From positions 992,001 through 1,056,000 of the forward strand of contig NZ_CP046027.1 in NCBI RefSeq assembly GCF_009671065.1: a stretch of DNA of 64,000 bases. The letters run 5' to 3'. Shown piece by piece: positions 43,326-52,088 of this stretch (position 1 is the stretch's first letter; each line of letters starts with the position of its first letter). The notes under the pieces were generated by a model. It made no database searches. It had not been told where the DNA came from and saw nothing but the letters and a program-made list of their open reading frames with translations. Both the position numbers and the translations under genes were made by a program. The stretch comes from Neisseria brasiliensis. GTDB taxonomy: Bacteria; Pseudomonadota; Gammaproteobacteria; Burkholderiales; Neisseriaceae.

Positions 43326-44051
43326 TTATTTTTTCAATTGCGAACGCGCCAAACACCAGCAATAAACCGCGCTTGCGCCCGATGCTTTCAGCATTTTCGC
43401 CAATTCGTTTAATGTTGCAGCGGTGGTCACCACATCATCAATTAACAATATCTTACAATTTTTAGGCAAGGGCTTGTTTAGCTTGAAGATGTTACGTACA
43501 TTGCGGCGGCGTTCATCGCTTTTGAGCGTGCTTTGCGGCGGTTTGTGGGCGCGTTCGACGGTTTGGCGGGGCAATACTTGCCAGCCATATTCGCGCGCCA
43601 AACTTTCGGCCAATTCTTCGCTTTGGTTGAAGCCACGATAAAGCCGTCTAGCCTTGCTCAACGGCATGGGCAGCACGCAATCAATCTCAGCGGTATCCAG
43701 CCAATCGGGCGCATGGCGGCGCATTAAATCCGCCAACGGCCGCCGCATGCTCATGTCGCTCAAATGCTTAAACTGATGCACCATGCCGCTGACCGGCGCT
43801 TCATAATACACCGAAGCCCACATCCGCTCAAATTTCGGCGGCTTTTTCTGGCATTGCCCGCACACCGCCCCACCGATAACCTGCCGGAAACACAAAGGAC
43901 AGCTGTTGGCCGCATCAGTAAAGTGTTCCGCCAAATCAGCCAAACAGCCGCTACACAGGCCGTCTGAAGCGGAATCGTGGCATAATACGCAGCGATGGGC
44001 GCGCCACCACGAGCGTTGTTTCATTCTGCGCCAAAAAGAAAGAACATCCAT
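43326..44051 (-). CDS. comF: ComF family protein (phosphoribosyltransferase fold)
   Basis: A 241-aa protein with an N-terminal zinc-finger region (CVLCHDSASDGLCSGC, then CPLCFRQVIGGAVCGQC) and a C-terminal PRTase domain with the PRPP motif ILLIDDVVTTAATLNEL. ComF is needed for DNA uptake in naturally competent bacteria, probably handling single-stranded DNA at the inner membrane, which fits a transformable Neisseria. An alternative start at 44024 (MKQRSWWRAHRC) is equally reasonable. With the 44051 start, the first codon overlaps the bioH start on the other strand within a CATG. Confidence 0.88.
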   Translation of the reverse strand: MDVLSFWRRMKQRSWWRAHRCVLCHDSASDGLCSGCLADLAEHFTDAANSCPLCFRQVIGGAVCGQCQKKPPKFERMWASVYYEAPVSGMVHQFKHLSDMSMRRPLADLMRRHAPDWLDTAEIDCVLPMPLSKARRLYRGFNQSEELAESLAREYGWQVLPRQTVERAHKPPQSTLKSDERRRNVRNIFKLNKPLPKNCKILLIDDVVTTAATLNELAKMLKASGASAVYCWCLARSQLKK

Positions 44052-44793
44052 GCCACACTCTGCGAAAAAAGTTTATCTGATTCACGGCTGGGCGGCCAAC
44101 CGCCACGTTTTCGACGATTTCATACCGCGTTTGCCGCACGATTGGGAAATGCACGCGCTGAACCTACCCGGCCACGGCGATGCGCCTTTTGCCGATGATT
44201 TCGACATTGCCTCCATCGCCGACCATTACGCCGCACAAATCGACACACCGGCGCACATTCTCGGCTGGTCGCTCGGCGGCTTGGTTGCGCTTTATCTGGC
44301 CGCACGCCACCCCGACAAAGTGAAATCGCTGTGTCTCACCGCCAGCTTTGCCAAATTCACCGCCGAAGCCGATTATCCCGAAGGCTTGAGCAATCCTGCT
44401 TTGGCGAAAATGGTCGGCGCGTTTCAGCAGGATTATGCCAAACATATCAAACAGTTTCTACAATTACAATTACTGCACACACAAAATGCCGACACCATCT
44501 TGCACAAAGTATTGCCCGATTTAATCCGCCACGGCGCACCACAAGCCCTACAAGCCGCCTTAGATGCGGTCAACCGCGCCGATGCACGACCTTTTTTAGC
44601 GCACATTCAGCAGCCTGTGTTGCTGGTTTACGGCCAAAAAGACGCGATCACCCCGCCGCGCATGGGCGAATACTTACACCGCCATCTGCCCGACAGCCGC
44701 CTGCATCTCATTGAAAAAGCTGCTCACGCGCCGTTTCTCAGCCATGCTGATGAGTTTGCCGATGTATATCAACGCTTTATCGAGGCCGTCTGA
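44050..44793 (+). CDS. bioH: Pimeloyl-ACP methyl ester carboxylesterase BioH
   Basis: A 247-aa alpha/beta hydrolase that releases pimeloyl-ACP in biotin synthesis. The nucleophile is Ser74 in LGWSLGGLVALYLA, the acid Asp is in YGQKDAITP, and the base His is in KAAHAPFLSH. HGWAANRHVFDDFI near the N-terminus forms the oxyanion hole. A ribosome-binding site AGAAAGA precedes the ATG. The stop codon lies inside a DUS (GAGGCCGTCTGAA), so the last codons of the protein are set by the uptake sequence. bioC starts 1 base after the stop. Confidence 0.93.
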   Translation: MPHSAKKVYLIHGWAANRHVFDDFIPRLPHDWEMHALNLPGHGDAPFADDFDIASIADHYAAQIDTPAHILGWSLGGLVALYLAARHPDKVKSLCLTASFAKFTAEADYPEGLSNPALAKMVGAFQQDYAKHIKQFLQLQLLHTQNADTILHKVLPDLIRHGAPQALQAALDAVNRADARPFLAHIQQPVLLVYGQKDAITPPRMGEYLHRHLPDSRLHLIEKAAHAPFLSHADEFADVYQRFIEAV

Positions 44794-44794
44794 A

Positions 44795-45583
44795 ATGAAT
44801 CAAGAACCACGCTGGCAAATCCACCGCCACCTTGCCCAACAAACCGATGAACGCTTGGCATTGGTGCGCCACATCCCGCAACACATCCTGCTGGTCGGTG
44901 CCGATGCCGACATCAGCCGCAGCCTGCTGGCCGCGCGTTATCCCAAAGCCACCTTCAGCGAATACGACCCGCGCGCCGACTTTCTTCAGACGGCCGCTGC
45001 CGAGCGCAAAAGCGGCTTCTGGCAAAAACTCACCGGCAAACAGATTGAGCAATATTGCCAACCGCTAAGCCAAGTCTTACCCGAAGCCGCCGCCGATATG
45101 CTGTGGGCCAATCTCAGCCTGCCCACCGCCACCGAACCGCTGCCCGCCATCTTCCAAAACTGGGCAAGCGCCTTGAAAACCGACGGTTTGCTGTTTTTCA
45201 CCCACTTCGGCCGAGACACCTTAGCCGAACTCACAGGCCGTCTGAACGCCGCCGGCATTGCCTGCACCGCGCCAATCTTTATGGACATGCACGACATCGG
45301 CGATATGCTCGCCGACAACGGCTTCTACGACCCCGTGATGGACACCGCCAAACTCGATTTGAGCTATCGCCAAGCCGCCACCTTTTGGCAGGACATGGAC
45401 ACCTTAGGCATTTGGCAGGCGCTGCAATTTACCCATCCGCAAGCCGTCAAAGATTGTGTGAACCGGATTTTTGCCGAAGAAGGCCATCTGAACATCACGC
45501 TGGAAACGGTGTACGGCCATGCGGTGAAAAAACTGGCTTTGCCGCAGGGGGAAAGTTTGGTGCAGTTTTATTCTAAGGGGTAG
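44795..45583 (+). CDS. bioC: Malonyl-ACP O-methyltransferase BioC
   Basis: A 262-aa class I methyltransferase, one base after bioH, that would methylate malonyl-ACP to start pimelate synthesis. The post-motif segment DMLWANLSLPTATEPLPAIF and ALKTDGLLFFTHFGRDTLAE match BioC. Motif I, normally a glycine-rich loop (GxGxG), reads HILLVGADADISRSLLAARY here, so the SAM loop is degenerate as in a divergent BioC lineage. Pairing with bioH supports the assignment. Confidence 0.85.
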   Translation: MNQEPRWQIHRHLAQQTDERLALVRHIPQHILLVGADADISRSLLAARYPKATFSEYDPRADFLQTAAAERKSGFWQKLTGKQIEQYCQPLSQVLPEAAADMLWANLSLPTATEPLPAIFQNWASALKTDGLLFFTHFGRDTLAELTGRLNAAGIACTAPIFMDMHDIGDMLADNGFYDPVMDTAKLDLSYRQAATFWQDMDTLGIWQALQFTHPQAVKDCVNRIFAEEGHLNITLETVYGHAVKKLALPQGESLVQFYSKG

Positions 45584-45606
45584 GTTGTTGATTGGTTTTG
45601 GATAAG

Positions 45607-45644
45607 GAAAGGCCGTCTGAAACAATATTGTTTCAGACGGCCTT
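45607..45644. terminator. DUS inverted-repeat terminator
   Basis: AAAGGCCGTCTGAAACAATA pairs with TATTGTTTCAGACGGCCTT; bidirectional between bioC and the GIY-YIG gene. Confidence 0.87.
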
Positions 45645-45647
45645 GTT

Positions 45648-46898
45648 TCAAACTATCGATGATTCTTTTAACACTATCTTTCCAACCGTATTATCCATAC
45701 GATAACGGCTGATTTCACCACGTACAATTAAATCAGCCGCTTGTTCAATCACATCTAAATCGACATCAAACCATTCAGAAGGGGTGTATTGCTTGCCATC
45801 CTTTCCAACCAGCTTAAGGTTTAATCTTTGGCCGGCAAAAAATGCATGAATCAGCCGCTCAAAGGTATGCGGATTGATATTACGGCACTCAAAACTCAAT
45901 ACCGGTCGGACTGGGCTTTCTAAAAAAGCAATGTCGTTTTCAGCATTTGCAATCCTATCTTCCACCGTACCCGTGGTAAAACCGATTTTGTACAAATTTT
46001 TAAACCGTGCAAGCTCAGGTTTCGGTGAAATAGCTTTCAATACATACAAATAGCCTGTTATTAAATCTTCTTTAGATGATGATTCCAGGCCGTCTGAAAA
46101 TTCGATTGTTTCATGCAATATGATTTTACGTCCGTTTTCATCTTTATACACTGCACGCGCCAGAGAACGGGTAAGAATATCGGTTTCAGTGCCATTTTCA
46201 TAAACCACTCTTAAACGCAGGTTAGTACGCGGACTTTGTCGTGCTTCTGTCTCCGCATAACCTGCGATATAACACAACACACCACCCAATAAAAACGCAT
46301 CACCCGGTTGCAAAAAGGTTTCCGTTTTCAGCCGTTCCATGTGTGCCGTGCCGTTTTGAAGCGCAGCATGTATTTGTTTGAACCATGCTTCAAACCGCCA
46401 AAAATCTTTACATGGCCGCCGTTGAGCAGTTTCTTCCCCTGCATAGGGTTTACTGCTGTTATCACGCACGTGGCGGATATGAAAAATTTCGGTATTGCCG
46501 GTATCGAGCAAACCCAATGTATCGTTAGCGAAAATATCATCTAAACTTTGTACTTGCATGGCTGCTTGCTGCACCACAGTTTCATCAGATGGCTTCTCAG
46601 AGATTAAATTCAATTCATCTCCTGCCAGTAGAATTTCCCTGTGTTCCTTATTATCCAAAGCTGCCTGCCATTTTCTGGCCAAACGTTTTTCATCAAGTGC
46701 TCCCTGCGTATCAGGAAGTTTGCCATGCCGTCTGAAAAAATCAGCAATTTCGCTATAAAGCGAATGCAAAAGCTGATGATTGGTAGCCGCTTTTTGTACC
46801 GCTTTCACATCCTTCAGCAAACCCAATTCATCATTATCAAAAATATCCTTCAAGCTGCGTGGTGCATGGCGGAGGCGCATTCCGCTTAATTCCATCAC
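45648..46898 (-). CDS. GIY-YIG nuclease family protein (third gene of methylase-helicase operon)
   Basis: A 416-aa protein. The C-terminal part (about residues 282-390) is a GIY-YIG/T5orf172-type domain, with GYLYVLKA (GIY), NLYKIGFTTGTVEDRIANAE (YIG and the Arg helix) and HTFERLIHAFF (metal-binding Glu helix). The N-terminal half is unrecognised but contains a motif twice: LKDIFDNDELGLL near residue 16 and LDDIFANDTLGLL near 119. The start overlaps the helicase stop by 4 bases (ATGA), so the two are coupled. A canonical DUS lies inside the gene near 46088. It is the probable nuclease of the system. Confidence 0.82.
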   Translation of the reverse strand: MMELSGMRLRHAPRSLKDIFDNDELGLLKDVKAVQKAATNHQLLHSLYSEIADFFRRHGKLPDTQGALDEKRLARKWQAALDNKEHREILLAGDELNLISEKPSDETVVQQAAMQVQSLDDIFANDTLGLLDTGNTEIFHIRHVRDNSSKPYAGEETAQRRPCKDFWRFEAWFKQIHAALQNGTAHMERLKTETFLQPGDAFLLGGVLCYIAGYAETEARQSPRTNLRLRVVYENGTETDILTRSLARAVYKDENGRKIILHETIEFSDGLESSSKEDLITGYLYVLKAISPKPELARFKNLYKIGFTTGTVEDRIANAENDIAFLESPVRPVLSFECRNINPHTFERLIHAFFAGQRLNLKLVGKDGKQYTPSEWFDVDLDVIEQAADLIVRGEISRYRMDNTVGKIVLKESSIV

Positions 46899-49042
46899 TC
46901 ACCTCCTGCCAATCGTTGTGCTTTTTTATTGCGGATATAAGCTAAAGCTTCAGCCATACGTTTTTCCAACACATCTTCCGCTTCCAATGAAGGATGCCGC
47001 CCATTATGTGTCTGCACAAATTCTTGAATGCGCGGCCACAACATCACTGCTTCCTCTTCGCTCATTTGGATACGGCTGGCCTGCACATGGTTTTGAATAG
47101 CTTTCAGCAATTCACTGTCGACATTTTTCGAAAGCACTTCATATGCCTGCTGAAAAGGATTAACTTCCCGAATCAAATCAATATTGAGCTTATCCACATT
47201 CACAAATTTTTCGCCAAGCTTAATAAACTGATTATTCAGGGCTTTGATTTCACCCGAATGTTTATTTTGCACTTGTGCACCTGCCGGAAGATTACGCTCG
47301 GCAATGATTTCCTCCGGTTTCAGACGGCTTTTTTCTTCATCGCTTAAGGTTTCCATATCCACAAACAGATTTCCGATTTGCACAAAACGGCCTTCATTTT
47401 CAACTTGTGCATCATCCGGCAAGCTGTCGCCTGCTACCAAACCACCGCTGCCATTGGCCACCATAATGGTCAAAACACCTTGTACAATCTGTTCCTGCTC
47501 TTCTTCAGTGGCATCAGGATAACGTTTAGCCACAATTTGAGGCAGCAGCACTTCATTTACCGTTTGTGCAGGCGCATTTTGATTGACATAACTTTTGGCT
47601 GCCTCTGGATTTTGCGTAAGCGTGGCAATGATATCGGTACCGTCACTATTTAAAATATCCACTACCTTTTTGGAAACCGATACAGCAGTATCATCCACCA
47701 TCACCGTACCGACCGGCAGAATTTCACCTTCAACCATATCGGAGCGGCGGCGGAAAGTAATATTGGGCGCTAACACTTGCTCCATCAGCAACGAAAGCGT
47801 AATGGCTTTCAAAAGATTGTTTACCGATGCTTTCACATCTTCATCGGCCGCATCGGGCTGGGCAATTAAGTTGGTAAATTGTGCATGACTTTTGCCTTCG
47901 CAATCACGGGTGGCACGGCCGATAATTTGCACCACTTCCGTCATCGAACTGCGGTAACCGATGGTCAACACGTGCTCGCAAAACGGCCAATCGAAACCTT
48001 CTTTCGCCATGCCCAAAGCAACGATAATATCCACATCATCACGATTTTTGGCACGCCGCAGATAATCCTGTATCAAAGCACGGTCAGACATTTTGCGGTC
48101 ATCTACCAAATCAGCTAATTTCAGCAAGCGGCCGTCTGAAGTTTGTACCGTAATGATGCCGGTATCGCGGTCTTTGCCCACAAATTCGCCCAGCACGCTA
48201 ATAATATGGTCAACCGCCTCATATTTATCCACAGCAGCTTCGCCCGAATTCACATTCGGAATATGGATAATCGTTTTCTTCGTAGAATCCAACACTTCCT
48301 TAAGGGCATCCATATACCGCCCCTGATAGAAATGATAGCCTAAGCCCAATGATTTCAAATATTGATAGCCGTTGAGCTGTTCATAGTAGGTATAGGTTAC
48401 TTTTTCAAATTTCGCCTCGGCCTCTTCAGTAAGAATCGGCACGGTATCGCCACGGAAATAAGAACCGGTCATCGCCACAATATGCGCCGACGATTCAGCC
48501 ATCAATTTATCCAACACAGCGCCCAAACGGTTGCTTTCCTCCGCCGATACATGATGGAATTCATCCACCGCCACCAACACATCATCAAACGCTGTTACAT
48601 CATTCAAGGCATCAAAAGCAAAACGGAACGTAGCATGGGTGCAAACCAATACATCATCGTCTCCGGCCATAAAGCGTTTGAACGCATCCACCTTGCCTTT
48701 ATCGCTTTCCGCACCGCCGCCGGTGCAGAGATTGTTTTCAGGTTTGACGCGCCAATCGGCCAAAAAACCGTGTGCACTTAAATCCGTATCGGCAAAAGAG
48801 CCACCGATAGACATTTCAGGCACGGCAATAATCGCTTTTTTGATGCCTTGATTGATGAGTTTGTCCAAAGCCAAAAACATCAGCGCACGCGATTTACCCG
48901 ATGCGGGCGGCGCTTTGAGCAACAGATATTGCGCATCACGTTTGGCAAATGCTTTGGCCTGCATTTCGCGCATACCCATATTATTTTGCTGCGTACTCGC
49001 GCCCGTTTGCGCGTATTGGACGTTTAGAAGTGAGACAGTCAT
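46895..49042 (-). CDS. DEAD/DEAH-type SF2 helicase/translocase (second gene of operon)
   Basis: A 715-aa superfamily 2 ATPase. Walker A is APPASGKSRALMFLALD near residue 44. The Walker B box is VDEFHHVSAEES (DEFH instead of DEAH), motif III MTGSYFRGD and motif VI QIIGRATRDCEG. The C-terminal 300 residues match no motif I know and may dock the partners. It lies 81 bases after the methyltransferase and overlaps the GIY-YIG gene. An uptake sequence occurs in the frame near 48132. The arrangement resembles restriction translocases in which a helicase drives the nuclease. Confidence 0.85.
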   Translation of the reverse strand: MTVSLLNVQYAQTGASTQQNNMGMREMQAKAFAKRDAQYLLLKAPPASGKSRALMFLALDKLINQGIKKAIIAVPEMSIGGSFADTDLSAHGFLADWRVKPENNLCTGGGAESDKGKVDAFKRFMAGDDDVLVCTHATFRFAFDALNDVTAFDDVLVAVDEFHHVSAEESNRLGAVLDKLMAESSAHIVAMTGSYFRGDTVPILTEEAEAKFEKVTYTYYEQLNGYQYLKSLGLGYHFYQGRYMDALKEVLDSTKKTIIHIPNVNSGEAAVDKYEAVDHIISVLGEFVGKDRDTGIITVQTSDGRLLKLADLVDDRKMSDRALIQDYLRRAKNRDDVDIIVALGMAKEGFDWPFCEHVLTIGYRSSMTEVVQIIGRATRDCEGKSHAQFTNLIAQPDAADEDVKASVNNLLKAITLSLLMEQVLAPNITFRRRSDMVEGEILPVGTVMVDDTAVSVSKKVVDILNSDGTDIIATLTQNPEAAKSYVNQNAPAQTVNEVLLPQIVAKRYPDATEEEQEQIVQGVLTIMVANGSGGLVAGDSLPDDAQVENEGRFVQIGNLFVDMETLSDEEKSRLKPEEIIAERNLPAGAQVQNKHSGEIKALNNQFIKLGEKFVNVDKLNIDLIREVNPFQQAYEVLSKNVDSELLKAIQNHVQASRIQMSEEEAVMLWPRIQEFVQTHNGRHPSLEAEDVLEKRMAEALAYIRNKKAQRLAGGE

Positions 49043-49123
49043 GTTGTTTTCCTTTTATGTCGGCAGAGACGAACCGCCACGTTGTTCCTATCGTGTGAAT
49101 TACGGTAGATTAAGGCCGATTTT

Positions 49124-51996
49124 TCAGTGTTTTTTCGCGGCCGTTTTTTCTGCCCCAATCAACTTTTCATACAGGCCAAACAGAAATTTCACTCGTTCAA
49201 GGCCGTCTGAAAAAGGTTGCGGACGGTAAAGCCTGTCGACTGCTTCATCCAGTGCACGGTGTGCAGCGCGTAAAGAATCGGGCATTTTTTCAGGGTCGTA
49301 CAGCTGCGCCAGTGTATGCGCAGGAAAATCATCGCGTGCTTCCAACACTGCTTCGGCCAATTCGGTGATTTTTGCCTGCTGTGCGGTAGAAACTTCAGGC
49401 CACGGGAAGGTGTTGTAAACAATAGTTCCTGAATAGTTAAAACGACTTTCCAAACGACCCGTTACTACCCGCATCCAATCATTGTGCATGGCTGAATTGA
49501 GAATACCGAATTCATAAAGGGTAGCGTTGGGAATCATTTGATTACGGTCAGTCGAAATCACATCACTGTTGAAAAAATCCATCGGTACATATTCACGGCG
49601 CTCCGATGAAACACGGGGGACGAGGATGTAGTTACCGGATTTTGGATGGCGGATTTCATCAAATAAATGTGGTGTCGCTGCTTTCTTTACTGTTGCTGCT
49701 TTTTTACTTGCCAGCCGTACAGATCGAACTCTCTCTACACGCTTAGCAATTTCAGGATATTTTTCAGGTAAGCCTTCCAACTCTTCCTTATCCATATCGC
49801 GCAACCAAATACACCAGCGTTCTTGGCCATTGATAAACTCTTCCGAACCAAGCAGTTTTTTAATCCATTTTTCTGCCTGTGGTTCAGCAGCAAGCAAGGC
49901 TTCTTTTTCGGCAGGGCTCAAAATCAGATTGCCGCCCTCAACAGGTTTGTTTCCGTAAACCATTGGGGAAACTTTGCCCAAAGGCGTTTCCCGTGCTGCC
50001 ACGGCCAGATTGCTGCCTGCAATCAGATACGGGCTGATATTGGCCACATTTTGCGCGCGCCATTCTTGATCAACGAGTTTAAACAGTTTCATATCTTGCC
50101 CATCGCCATTCAGACGGCCTGTTTCTTCCTCTGAGCGTTGTTCCGGCACCAAACCGATAATCACCACATGCACAGCGGCTTTTGCTTTGGCATTATTGAC
50201 CCACGGAAACGTTTGATAAGCAAAGCCGATACGTACATCTAAGGCAAAAACAGACGGCCACAATGTTGCCACTTGCTCCCCTTGGCTGATGGAGTTGGTC
50301 GAAACCAATGCAAGCTTGGCACGGCTGTTTCGAATATATTGCGCGCCCTTCCAAAACCAGCAGGTTACATAATCCAATACGCCATATTTTTTCCAGCCTG
50401 CAAACACCAAATCCATGTCTTCGTTTTGGCCTTTATCGCGGCTGTTGCTGCCACCAAACGGCGGATTGCCGACGATATAAACTTCGTCTTCCGACCTGTT
50501 AGCGCGCGGGCAGAAGCTTTCCCAGTCTTCACGCAATGCATTGGCCGCTTTAATGTTGCCACCGCTTTTTAAAGGCAGCGTAGGCAGGCTGTTGCCCAAT
50601 TCATGCTCGTAAAGCAGATTCATTTGGTGTTCAGCCAGCCACAGGGAAAGCATGGCTATTTCGTGGGCGAAATCGTCAAGTTCGATACCATAGAATTGGT
50701 CAAGACGGATTTGGCTGTGAAACATGGCATTACTGTCTAAATCCTTAATCATCTTGAAAATTTGGATTTCCAGCTTACGCAATTCTTTATAAGCAATAAT
50801 CAGAAAATTTCCCGAGCCGCAGGCAGGGTCGAATATTTTGACTTTACCCAAGCGCATGGCAAGGCTGTGTAAGGCTTTCAGACGGCCTTCTACACTGGAA
50901 TAACGTTTGAAAATATCATCAAAGGCCGTCTGAAAACTGTCGAGAAACAGCGGCCGGATGGCTTTCATGATATTGGGTACGGATGTGTAATGCTGCCCCA
51001 AGCGGCTGCGCTGCGTAGGGTCAATCACACTTTGAAACATGGAGCCGAAAATATCGGGATTGATTTCCGACCAGTCGAGCTTGCTGCATTCAAGCAGCAA
51101 ACGACGTGTGCGGACGGTAAAGGCAGGAATCGGTTCATCCGCGGCAAATAATCCGCCATTCACATAAGGAAAGGCCGCCAAATGCGCGGGCAGATGGCTG
51201 CGCTTACTACTTTCAGATGGCATATTCAAAACAGCAAAAAGACCGGATAGGATTTCGTCAATATTGCTGCCATCTGAAAGGCTGTGGCTTTCGATAAGCT
51301 TGGTGAAACTGTCTTTAGGGAAAATTTTGGTGTCTTCGGCAAAGAAACAGAATAAAAGCCGTGTCAGAAAAACATTAAGCGCATGAATATCTTCAGGCTT
51401 TTCCAGCGCGTTATTGAGGCGGATTTGGTCAAAGAGCCGCCCCATTTTTTCAGCGGCTTTGGTATCGGCCGGATTTTCGATGAAGTCTCCGCTTTTTTCC
51501 AAACCGGCCAAGGGTAAGAAAAAACCGTAGTTTTGTGCCAAATCGGCAAAAGCGCATTCGAGCGTATCATCAACCTTGGTATCATAAGCGGCAAAGTTTT
51601 GATAGTCGGTCGTGATGAAAAAGCGGATTTTGTTTTTTGCGGCAGAGGACAATGACTTAAGCTTTTGCAGCTCGTCATATACATCGCTGCCTGCTTCTAA
51701 TGGCTTGAAATAGATTTTATGGGATAAGGCCACTTCACCCAAAAGCGGCATATCGGCAACATTCACACCACCATTGTTTTGCAGTCTGGTTATGGTTGCC
51801 TTAGGAGTGTCGAATAGTCTTAGAAATTCGTAAATGAAATTAGATGATTCGGCTCGGCTCGGCTCGGCTCGGCTCGGCTCGGCTCGGCTCGGCTCGGCTC
51901 GGCTCGGCTCGGCTCGGCTCGGCTCGGCTCGGCTCGGCTCGGCTCGGCAGTTATTTTAATTAACTGATCATATAATTTGGTGAGATTTACAGCCAT
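49124..51996 (-). CDS. Phase-variable MmeI-like N6-adenine DNA methyltransferase (OFF in this sequence)
   Basis: The original start is the ATG at 51996, with AGGAA 9 bases upstream; it encodes MAVNLTKLYDQLIKIT. A GCCGA x 20 repeat follows at codons 17 onward. With 20 copies the frame ends at a TAA at 51820-51822 after 58 residues. The main frame continues from ESSNFIYEFLRLFDTPKATI through 880 residues after a GTG at 51766. Its SAM motif is FDPACGSGNFLIIAYKE and its catalytic motif VGNPPFGGSN, so it is an adenine methylase. The N-terminal position where MmeI carries a PD-(D/E)xK nuclease reads HKIYFKPLEAGSD without an ExK, so it probably does not cut DNA. With 19 copies the product would be 955 aa. 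Confidence 0.82.
51849..51948 (-). repeat. 20 tandem copies of a pentanucleotide (GCCGA on the coding strand)
   Basis: Perfect 100-base tract of TCGGC on the plus strand. Because 5 is not a multiple of 3, each copy gained or lost shifts the frame. All three frames through it read the same five codons (Ala-Glu-Pro-Ser-Arg), so none is stopped inside. The distance between the upstream and downstream frames is 2 modulo 3 here; losing one copy or gaining two puts the methyltransferase in frame. Confidence 0.95.
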
Positions 51997-52036
51997 TTTC
52001 TGGATTTCCTATTGTATTTGTTGCATTTTTTCTACT

Positions 52037-52074
52037 TAGGCCGTCTAAAAACGCCAGCCTTTCAGACGGCCTTT
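52037..52074. terminator. DUS inverted-repeat terminator (imperfect)
   Basis: TAGGCCGTCTAAAAAC with the complementary DUS arm TTTCAGACGGCCTTT. The left arm has CTAA in place of CTGA. It ends dinG and lies just upstream of the methyltransferase operon. Confidence 0.75.
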
Positions 52075-52088
52075 CTTCAACTCAACAC

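Noticed and set aside
51849..51948. Pentanucleotide tract as a CRISPR array or assembly artefact
   Set aside because: Units are 5 bases without spacers, so not CRISPR. The length is plausible for a Neisseria phase-variation tract, and its placement at the start of a methyltransferase frame supports a real tract.
45648..51996. Classical Type I or Type III restriction-modification locus
   Set aside because: No HsdS-like specificity gene and no Type III mod/res pair; the methylase is MmeI-like and the nuclease candidate is a GIY-YIG protein.
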